Source: Gemmatimonadota bacterium (GTDB taxonomy: Bacteria; Gemmatimonadota; Gemmatimonadetes; Palauibacterales; Palauibacteraceae). From it: a stretch of 5,164 nucleotides of DNA. Positions 1 through 5,164 of this stretch are shown one piece after another. The notes under the pieces were generated by a model, which had not been told where the DNA came from, searched no databases, and worked only from the letters and a program-made list of their open reading frames with translations. Each line of letters opens with the position of its first letter. Position 1 is the first letter of the stretch. The DNA is taken from positions 1 through 5,164 of the forward strand of contig JAENXO010000225.1 in NCBI GenBank assembly GCA_016649455.1, given 5' to 3'. The translations under genes and the position numbers were made by a program.

Positions 1-250
1 GGACGGCTGGAGGGTCGAGTGGTTGGGAGCGGGACGGCCGGCATTCATTGATAGGCGGGGGCAGCTGCACTTCAGTGGGAAGCCGCTGCCGCCGCAGCTA
101 CCGCCGGATCCGGTCGAGACGCTGATCGCCGAAACCCGCTCCCGCGGGGCCGATCCCGACTACCTCACCGCCGGCGCACGCTGGAAGCGCGAGGACGACA
201 TCCCGGATGAGATCTACTACAAGGCACTCGAGGCACTCGGCGGCGGCTGA
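1..250 (+). CDS. C-terminal fragment of a probable DUF222/HNH-endonuclease-like protein (5' end outside window)
   Basis: The frame is open from the left edge, so 82 codons are visible before the TGA at 248-250. A TTG at 23-25 could act as a start, but coding continues upstream of it (DGWRVEW...) and no ribosome binding site precedes it, so I read this as the tail of a larger gene. The visible part begins with a GWRVEW strand and a FIDRRGQLHF segment, then a proline-rich stretch and the ending ARWKREDDIPDEIYYKALEAL. From memory, this combination is typical of what follows the HNH zinc/nuclease motif (CRFHHRLVHEGGW-like) in DUF222-associated HNH proteins. The catalytic HNH residues themselves would lie left of the window and are not seen. 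Those proteins are multi-copy in many GC-rich bacteria and their role is poorly defined. The gene converges on the neighbouring - strand gene with 24 bases between the stops. The family call is recalled similarity only; an unrelated hypothetical protein remains possible. Confidence 0.55.
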   Translation, partial: DGWRVEWLGAGRPAFIDRRGQLHFSGKPLPPQLPPDPVETLIAETRSRGADPDYLTAGARWKREDDIPDEIYYKALEALGGG

Positions 251-274
251 AGGTCGGTCAGCGCTCGCCGATAT

Positions 275-2440
275 TCAATTCTCGACCAGCGACTCGGCCC
301 GCCGGACGAGCGCTTCGAATCTCGGGTCGTCGCGCAGCGGATCGAAGATCGGGATCAGCTTGAGCTGCCCGGGACCGAGGTCGGAGGGGCCCGAGAGCAA
401 CTCTTCGATCGTTTCCAGCGCCCCGTCATCGTCTCCGACGAGCACCTGGGTCCACAGCCGTAACTGCTCCATGCTGTAGCCATCCACTGCGTCGCGGTCC
501 ATGCCGTAGAGCCTCACGGCCTCGTCTGCCAGTTCTCGCGCCTCGTCCGAGTCACCGGGCCCGCTGCGCAGGGCGAGTCCCAGGGCCAGGACGGACCGTG
601 CGACAGCAGCCACGCCGAAGCGGTCGCCACTCTCTGGAACAGGCCGGGCTGCGACTTCGGCCCGCGCCTCGGCGACCAGCGAATCTGCCCATGCCCGGGA
701 AGCCGCGTCGTCTCCGGCGAGTCGTGCCGCGAGAGAGAGGCCGAATGACCTCGGAAGTTCGTACCATTGGTCGCCCGACGGCGGGAAATTCAGAAATTCG
801 CCGGGCTCGACATCGCGCACGGCGTCGGCCGCCGCTTCGTAGTCCCGATTCACCAGTTCGATCCAGAATTCTGCGACCGCGGCAGCGTCCGGGCTGTCCA
901 TCAGGCGCAGCAGATTCACGATCTCGCTCGCCGATGCGACATCGCCTCGTCCGAACAGCTCCGACTGGTACCAATTCATCCGCAACTGGGCGTTCTCCGG
1001 AGCCAGCCCGGCCGCGTTCTGGAATCTGCGGCTCGCCTCTTCGTACTTGCGGGTCCGTCGAAAATTGAACGCGAGGTTCCAGGAGACGACGGCATTCAGC
1101 GGATCGATTCCGGCGCCCGTCTGCTGTACTTCCGTGGACTCGTCCCAGCGGCCGATGCGCCGGAGCACCCACCCCTCGGTTTGCCAGCCTTCCGCGTCCC
1201 CGGGCCGCAGCCTCCGGTACTCCTGGGCCGGCGCCAGCGCACGGTCGAAATCGGCCCTCGCGTAGTAGCGGTAATAGCTCTCGGCCAGCATCGTCTCCGG
1301 CGCTTCTGGAGCCAGCTCGCGCAAACGATCGACACTGTGCCGCGCCGGCATCGTGTCCGTCTCAAACCCGGTTCGAATCAGCCAGGACTGGGCGCGCACG
1401 AGTCCGGCCCACGCCGGCACGAAGCCGGGATCCAGGTCGACGGCCCGCTGGTACTCTGCGACGATCAGTCGGTCGTTGGCGGCTCCACCGGCCGTCCCCC
1501 ACAGCCGCCGCGCCCGGTGATACGCGGCCCACGCCTCGGTGCTGCTCGTCGGAAGCGCGGCGAGCGCCGCTACTTCCTGGGGTGACAGCTCCGCCTCCAG
1601 CGCTTCGGTGACCGCGCGCGCGATTTCGCCCTGTATCGCGAACACGTTCTCCGCCGTCAGCTCTCGGTCGTAGGTTTCGGCCCACAGGTGCTCGTCGGTC
1701 GCTGCGTCGATCAGCTGTACGTTGACCCGCACGCGGCCGCCGGAGCTGCGTACACCTCCCTCGACCAGCGAGCCGACTCCAAGCTCGCGGGCGATCTCGC
1801 CGGCGGGCTTGTCGGAGTCCGCGTAGGTCATAACGGAGGTGCGAGAAGTGACACGGAGGTCATCGATACGAGTCAGCTGCGTAAGCAGGTCGTCGTGGAT
1901 TCCGAGTGCGAATTCCCTGCTCTCCTCGTCCTCGGTCAGGCTCTGGAATGGCAGCACCGCGACGGCAGTGCGCGCGGGAGATTCCTCTGCACCCGCTCCA
2001 CCAGGCCCCGAACCGGACTGAGCCGCTGCCGTCGCCGCGTCGGCGGGCGGTCCGTCGCCACCACCACGACTCGACAGCGCCAGCCAGCCCCCCACGACGA
2101 GCGCCACGACGCCGGCCAGCGCCAGCAAACCCGACGGCCAGCGGCTAGCGGGAGACTGCGCGAGGATCGCCTCGATCTCGCCTGTCTTCGCGACATCCGT
2201 CCGCTGGATTCCCGACGGAGTGCTCTCGAACGCCCAGGCCAGCACGAGAGCGATCGGGAATCCCAGCATCGACAGGAGCGCGACACCGGTCGTGAACGTC
2301 TCGGGGAGATTCAGCGCCGGGACCAAAATGTCGGCCACCTGCAGCACGACGAACGCCACTGCGCCGTACACCGCCGCGACGCGGAATACCTTGCGCCGTT
2401 TCAGTTCCGCGAATAACCGCTGATAGCCGGAAGTGCCCAT
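275..2440 (-). CDS. Gene A: membrane-anchored TolB-like/tetratricopeptide repeat protein, 721 aa
   Basis: The ATG at 2440-2438 gives a start that aligns with the paralogue encoded next door. The order of parts is: a basic N-terminus (ELKRRKVFR, residues 12-20); membrane segments at about 21-43, 51-71 and 104-122; a Gly/Ala/Pro-rich linker at about 126-157; a TolB-like N-terminal domain (COG5616/FlgO-like) at about 158-286, with AVLPF, GIHDDLLTQL, RTSVMTY, VEGGVR, VNVQLIDA and HLWAETYDREL; and a TPR solenoid from about 300 onward. Prolines closing TPR helices fall at 338, 378, 413, 447 and 481, the last three intervals being 35, 34 and 34 residues. The tail PIFDPLRDDPRFEALV is a common ending in this family. 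By the positive-inside rule the N-terminus and the 72-103 loop are cytoplasmic and the TolB/TPR part is outside. No kinase, cyclase or DNA-binding domain is present, so a scaffold or sensor role is inferred, with partner unknown. No good Shine-Dalgarno precedes the start. The gene sits 10 bases downstream of gene B and is probably co-transcribed and translationally coupled to it. Confidence 0.9.
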   Translation of the reverse strand: MGTSGYQRLFAELKRRKVFRVAAVYGAVAFVVLQVADILVPALNLPETFTTGVALLSMLGFPIALVLAWAFESTPSGIQRTDVAKTGEIEAILAQSPASRWPSGLLALAGVVALVVGGWLALSSRGGGDGPPADAATAAAQSGSGPGGAGAEESPARTAVAVLPFQSLTEDEESREFALGIHDDLLTQLTRIDDLRVTSRTSVMTYADSDKPAGEIARELGVGSLVEGGVRSSGGRVRVNVQLIDAATDEHLWAETYDRELTAENVFAIQGEIARAVTEALEAELSPQEVAALAALPTSSTEAWAAYHRARRLWGTAGGAANDRLIVAEYQRAVDLDPGFVPAWAGLVRAQSWLIRTGFETDTMPARHSVDRLRELAPEAPETMLAESYYRYYARADFDRALAPAQEYRRLRPGDAEGWQTEGWVLRRIGRWDESTEVQQTGAGIDPLNAVVSWNLAFNFRRTRKYEEASRRFQNAAGLAPENAQLRMNWYQSELFGRGDVASASEIVNLLRLMDSPDAAAVAEFWIELVNRDYEAAADAVRDVEPGEFLNFPPSGDQWYELPRSFGLSLAARLAGDDAASRAWADSLVAEARAEVAARPVPESGDRFGVAAVARSVLALGLALRSGPGDSDEARELADEAVRLYGMDRDAVDGYSMEQLRLWTQVLVGDDDGALETIEELLSGPSDLGPGQLKLIPIFDPLRDDPRFEALVRRAESLVEN
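2071..2430 (-). repeat. Direct repeat copy 1: conserved membrane-module coding segment in gene A
   Basis: This 360-base segment encodes most of the first ~124 residues of gene A. It aligns without gaps to 4151-4510 at a constant offset of 2080 bases. By hand count it has about 66 mismatches, or about 82% identity. Similarity fades at the linker codons on one side and at the first few codons on the other. It is a paralogous coding repeat, not a mobile element; no terminal inverted repeats or target duplications are seen. Confidence 0.85.
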
Positions 2441-2462
2441 CAGTCCGCCATCAGTCAGCCAT
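2438..2462 (-). promoter_or_regulatory. B/A translational-coupling junction with a three-codon mini-ORF
   Basis: On the - strand the gene B stop overlaps an ATG as TGATG (2453-2449). That ATG opens Met-Ala-Asp-stop (ATG GCG GAC TGA, 2451-2440), whose stop overlaps the gene A ATG as a second TGATG (2442-2438). The layout comes from an 11-base tandem repeat with one mismatch: ATGGCTGACTG (2462-2452) then ATGGCGGACTG (2451-2441). The only purine-rich stretch before the gene A start (GGCGGA) ends three bases from the ATG, too close for a normal Shine-Dalgarno. Stop-start overlaps of this kind commonly support termination-reinitiation; that use here is inferred. Confidence 0.5.
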
Positions 2463-4523
2463 CAAGGCTTCGAACCGGGGATCGCCGCGCAGGTCATCCC
2501 AGTACGGGTCGAGGCGGAGGTCCCAGATATCGAAGTCGGCCGGGATCGACAGGAGTCTTTCCACGAGGTCGATCGCTTCGTCGGTCCGACCGGTCATCGC
2601 GTATACGATGGCGAGATCCCGCAAGCGATACGATCCTCGCCACGCTTCCTTTGCGGGCGGCATGAGCGCCAAACCGCGCCTGGCACTCTCGATCGCCTCG
2701 TCGTCGCGGCCCAGTCCGGCCAGAGCGATCCCGAGCGCACTGTGATAGCGGGCGTCGTCGGGAGCGTCGGCCAGATGCTCTTCGATGATCACACGCGCGG
2801 AATCGAACGCAGCCCGGGCCCGCTCCCCGTCGCCCGCGATCCGCCAGGCCCAGCCAGATACGAACGGCGACGGCTCGAACACGAACTGACTGCCGCGGTA
2901 GAGTCCAGTGCCTTCCAGTTCACGCCGCATGGCCTCAGGCCTGCGTTCGACCCGGTACAGATCCACGAATCCGGCGTTCTCGATTCCCTCCTCGTAGATC
3001 CCGAGTTCGCGCAACTCTTCCAGCAACTGTCGCGCGCCGGCCGTGTCGCCCGCGGCTCGAATTCGATTCGCCGCGAGGAAGCTGTACGGAAATGCGAAAT
3101 CGGGCCGGATCTGGATTGCCAGCCGGAACCAGGGCTCCGCCTCTTCATACCGGCGCAGGAGGCTGAGCGTCTCCCCGGCGCTGTAGGAAGCCAGCGCCTG
3201 CCTGGGATCCAGTTCGTGCGCCTGTTCGAAACGCCGGATTGCCTCTTCCATGTCGCCGTTCCGTCGCAGCACGCTGCCGGCGAGTGTCAGAAGCTCGACC
3301 TCGCCCGGCATCCCCTCGAGCGCGAGGTCGATCTCCTCGAGCGCCGCCTCGTAGTCGAGTTCGACCCGGTAGTGCCATGCGCCGAGGGCCCAATGCCCGT
3401 GAGGAAGATCCGGCGCAAGGGCGAGCGCGCGCCGGGCGTGTTCCAGGGACGCCTCGGTGAGAGAATCGGATCGATCGAAGAAGAACCAGTACAGCGACGA
3501 AGCCGCTACCGACTTCAGCGCCCACGCTTCGGCCAGCAGGCTGTCCCTTGCCAGGGCCTGATCGGCGAAGCGGTCCGCCGTGCGGAAATTGGTCTCCGTG
3601 TACGATTCCCGAACGTAGTCCATGCCCCGCCGATACGCCTCGTACGCTTCGAGGTCCTGCGTCGGAACCCGGGCCAGGTTCTGTCTCTGATTCGCCGTCA
3701 GCTGGGTCTGCAGGGCCTCGGCGATCTGCGTCGCGATCTCGGTCTGGACCGCGAAAATGCCCGCGACCGTCAGATCGCCGGTATACTGCTCGGCCCACAG
3801 GTGGCCTTCCGACTCCGCGTCGATGAGCTGCACGTTGAGACGGAACTGGTCCCCCGCTCTCTGCACGCCTCCCTCGAGCACGTACCCGACGTCGAGTTCG
3901 TCGCCGATCTCCGGGATGCTTTTCTGGGTGTCCCGGTACTCCTGGACAGACGTACGCGAGATGACCTTGAGCGACCCGATCTTGGACAGCTGGGTGAGCA
4001 GGTCGTCGTGCAGGCCGTCCGTGAACGGCAACGTCTCCGGGTCCCGGCTCATGTTGTCGAACGGGAGCACGGCGATCGACGGCGGCGCGGCGGGAGCGAT
4101 GGAAGTCGTTCCCGTACCGGTCGCCTCTGCGGTCGACGGTTCTGATCGACTCGACAACGCCAGCCAACCGCCCACCACGAGAGCCGTGATTCCCACCAGC
4201 GCCAGCAGCCCGGATGGCCAGCGACTCGCCGGCGGCTGGGCGATGATCGCCTCCAGCTCGCCCGTCTTTGCGGCGTCGGTGCGCTGGATACCCGAAGGAG
4301 TGCTGTCAAACGCCCAGGCGAGACCGACCGCGATCGGAAATCCGAGGATCGACAGAAGCGCGATCCCCGTCGTGAGGCTCTCGGGGAGATGCAGCGCCGG
4401 GACAAGGATGTCTGCCACCTGCAGCACCACGAACGCCAGCGCGCCGTACACCGCTGCGACACGGAATACCTTGCGCCGCTTCAGCTCGGCGAAGAACCTC
4501 TGGTAACCGGAAACCTCTGACAT
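2451..4523 (-). CDS. Gene B: membrane-anchored TolB-like/tetratricopeptide repeat protein, 690 aa (paralogue of gene A)
   Basis: The start is the ATG at 4523-4521. The architecture matches gene A: basic ELKRRKVFR (13-21), membrane segments at about 22-44, 52-72 and 105-123, a Ser/Thr/Ala/Pro linker, and a TolB-like N-terminal domain at about 149-276 (IAVLPF, GLHDDLLTQL, RTSVQEY, LEGGVQ, LNVQLIDA, HLWAEQY). TPRs follow from about 290. Prolines at 406, 440 and 474 mark exact 34-residue periods, and another clear TPR lies at about 585-622. The conserved tail is LRLDPYWDDLRGDPRFEALM. Residues 5-126 match gene A at about 86% identity, the TolB-like domains at roughly half, and the TPR regions much less. 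An aromatic patch (YWFFFD, 345-350) stands out at the start of the solenoid. The predicted topology has the TPR part outside the inner membrane; no enzymatic domain is seen. The upstream 30 bases on the coding strand are C-rich with no Shine-Dalgarno. A terminator just upstream suggests that this gene starts its own two-gene unit with A, although no promoter could be recognised. Confidence 0.9.
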   Translation of the reverse strand: MSEVSGYQRFFAELKRRKVFRVAAVYGALAFVVLQVADILVPALHLPESLTTGIALLSILGFPIAVGLAWAFDSTPSGIQRTDAAKTGELEAIIAQPPASRWPSGLLALVGITALVVGGWLALSSRSEPSTAEATGTGTTSIAPAAPPSIAVLPFDNMSRDPETLPFTDGLHDDLLTQLSKIGSLKVISRTSVQEYRDTQKSIPEIGDELDVGYVLEGGVQRAGDQFRLNVQLIDAESEGHLWAEQYTGDLTVAGIFAVQTEIATQIAEALQTQLTANQRQNLARVPTQDLEAYEAYRRGMDYVRESYTETNFRTADRFADQALARDSLLAEAWALKSVAASSLYWFFFDRSDSLTEASLEHARRALALAPDLPHGHWALGAWHYRVELDYEAALEEIDLALEGMPGEVELLTLAGSVLRRNGDMEEAIRRFEQAHELDPRQALASYSAGETLSLLRRYEEAEPWFRLAIQIRPDFAFPYSFLAANRIRAAGDTAGARQLLEELRELGIYEEGIENAGFVDLYRVERRPEAMRRELEGTGLYRGSQFVFEPSPFVSGWAWRIAGDGERARAAFDSARVIIEEHLADAPDDARYHSALGIALAGLGRDDEAIESARRGLALMPPAKEAWRGSYRLRDLAIVYAMTGRTDEAIDLVERLLSIPADFDIWDLRLDPYWDDLRGDPRFEALMAD
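4151..4510 (-). repeat. Direct repeat copy 2: conserved membrane-module coding segment in gene B
   Basis: This is the partner of 2071-2430, in the same orientation and the same relative place in its gene. Many of the differences are synonymous: the two encoded stretches differ at about 17 of 122 residues although the DNA differs at about 66 positions. That points to an old duplication kept similar by protein-level selection rather than a very recent copy. Confidence 0.85.
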
Positions 4524-4554
4524 GGGCGGGAAGATCGGGGTCGCGGGCCGGTTA

Positions 4555-4583
4555 GAAAAGCCCGGCCGCGCGAGACGGCCGGG
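4555..4583 (-). terminator. Intrinsic (Rho-independent) terminator after gene C
   Basis: Read on the - strand, CCCGGCCG (4583-4576), a seven-base loop TCTCGCG and CGGCCGGG (4568-4561) form a perfect 8-bp GC-only stem, followed by CTTTTCT (4560-4554). The stem begins 12 bases after the gene C stop codon. The T tract is short but lies directly behind the stem, as expected of a factor-independent terminator acting on the - strand. Read on the + strand the hairpin is followed by TTGGGGG, so it does not look like a terminator in that direction. It lies about 30 bases upstream of the gene B start. Confidence 0.75.
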
Positions 4584-4595
4584 TTGGGGGCCCGT

Positions 4596-5164
4596 TCAGC
4601 CCCGTTCTCGCAGGATCTCTTCGAGCCGGCTCCGGGCCGCGTCGACCTGCGGCTGAAGTTCGGCATCCGCGTCGGCCCATAGCTCCACGAACTGTGCGTA
4701 GTACAACGCCGCCTTATCGGTGTCACCCAGCGAATCGGCCAGCCGGGCGGCCTTCTGCAGCGAGTAGCCGAGACCGGCCTGGTCCCAGTACATGCGATTC
4801 GGCTGCCGGTCCTCCAGGTAGGACTCGTACCAGGCAAGCGCGGAATCCGGCTGACCCGCCGCCTCGAACGCCATCGCCATGCCGAGCTTCGGACAGATAG
4901 AGCATCGTCCCCTGTCGGACTGCCGGAAGAACTCCAGAGCTTGCCCGGCGTCACCTTCGGCCAGCGCGATCTGACCGAGAGCACGAAACACGTTGTTCTC
5001 CGAAGCGCGCTTCATGTCGGCGTCAGCGCCAATCTCGAATTCTTCCAGCACCACGCGGGCGTCCTCGAGTCTGCCGAGAGCCGCGAAGAGCGCGGCGCGA
5101 CCCGCGTGATCGCGGTCGGCGAACGGCAACTCGTCCAGCGGGACGATTCGGTTCGCCCCCTCAA
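4596..5164 (-). CDS. Gene C: C-terminal part of a tetratricopeptide repeat protein (5' end beyond right edge)
   Basis: The frame runs open from the right edge to the TGA at 4598-4596, giving 188 visible residues. A TTG at 5129-5127 could serve as a start, but the frame continues upstream (EGANRIVPLDE) without a stop or ribosome binding site, so the gene is taken as partial. At least four helix-turn-helix TPR-like units are visible: ALFAALGRLEDARVVLEEFE, RALGQIALAEGDAGQALEFF, GMAMAFEAAGQPDSALAWYE and ARLADSLGDTDKAALYYAQF. The ending FVELWADADAELQPQVDAAR differs from the tail shared by A and B. From memory it resembles the C-termini of TPR proteins in Gemmatimonadota-like genomes, often with a Ser/Thr kinase or TolB-like domain at the N-terminus; that part is not in view. 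A Cys-x-x-Cys (CSIC) sits between the second and third units. The gene is followed by an intrinsic terminator, so it probably ends a transcription unit separate from B and A. Confidence 0.8.
   Translation of the reverse strand, partial: EGANRIVPLDELPFADRDHAGRAALFAALGRLEDARVVLEEFEIGADADMKRASENNVFRALGQIALAEGDAGQALEFFRQSDRGRCSICPKLGMAMAFEAAGQPDSALAWYESYLEDRQPNRMYWDQAGLGYSLQKAARLADSLGDTDKAALYYAQFVELWADADAELQPQVDAARSRLEEILRERG

Noticed and set aside
23..250. A complete 75-residue protein starting at the TTG at 23
   Set aside because: The frame is open to the left edge, no ribosome binding site precedes the TTG, and the residues upstream (GWRVEW) fit the same family, so it is a truncated longer gene.
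1688..2416. A 242-codon open frame on the + strand opposite the start of gene A
   Set aside because: It is highly Arg-rich and low in complexity, and it lies antisense to the conserved membrane module. The frame is open only because of GC-rich codon use on the other strand.
2740..3600. Possible kinase, cyclase or other enzymatic domain in the large TPR proteins
   Set aside because: Family relatives can carry such domains, but I find no kinase glycine loop, HRD or DFG motif and no cyclase metal-binding motif in A or B; only membrane, TolB-like and TPR parts are visible.
2433..4145. A 570-codon open frame on the + strand opposite gene B
   Set aside because: It is antisense to a gene with clear membrane segments, a TolB-like domain and TPR periodicity. 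The translation is Arg/Pro/Val-rich without domain motifs, as expected of a shadow frame in GC-rich coding DNA.
2071..4510. Mobile element or recent gene conversion explaining the 360-base direct repeats
   Set aside because: There are no terminal inverted repeats, transposase or target duplications. The roughly 18% DNA divergence, much of it synonymous, argues for an old gene duplication.
4596..5129. A complete 177-residue gene C starting at the TTG at 5129
   Set aside because: Coding continues upstream to the window edge, and TPR proteins of this kind normally have a large N-terminal part. The TTG is internal.

Overview
This 5.2-kb window is GC-rich. It carries one gene fragment on the + strand at the left edge and three genes in a row on the - strand that fill the rest. 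I see no RNA genes, CRISPR arrays, insertion sequences or integration sites. The protein families, and especially the large membrane-anchored TolB-like/TPR proteins, fit an environmental Gram-negative bacterium. My best guess is Gemmatimonadota or a similarly GC-rich environmental lineage. That is recalled family distribution, not a phylogenetic test.

Layout, left to right. Bases 1-250 (+) are the last 82 codons of a protein whose tail looks like the extreme C-terminus of a DUF222/HNH-endonuclease-like protein. It converges, across only 24 bases, on a 721-residue membrane-anchored TPR protein (275-2440, -), called gene A here. Ten bases upstream of gene A in transcription order lies its 690-residue paralogue (2451-4523, -), called gene B. 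A 72-base gap containing a strong intrinsic terminator (about 4555-4583, -) separates gene B from the 3' part of a third TPR protein (4596 to the right edge, -), called gene C.

Genes A and B share one architecture. A basic N-terminus leads into two membrane segments, a short and highly conserved polar loop, a third membrane segment, a variable linker, a TolB-like N-terminal domain (COG5616/FlgO-like), a TPR solenoid and a conserved C-terminal tail. The positive-inside rule predicts that the TolB-like and TPR parts lie outside the inner membrane. The first ~120 residues are about 86% identical between the two proteins (DNA about 82% identical, ungapped), while the TPR regions have diverged strongly. 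This looks like an old tandem duplication in which the membrane module was held constant and the outer protein-binding part was free to change. No catalytic domain is visible in either protein, so the job is probably scaffolding or sensing, with unknown partners.

The most distinctive feature is the B/A junction. A near-perfect 11-base tandem duplication turns it into a relay of two TGATG stop/start overlaps with a three-codon mini-ORF (Met-Ala-Asp-stop) between them. This suggests translational coupling of gene A to gene B.
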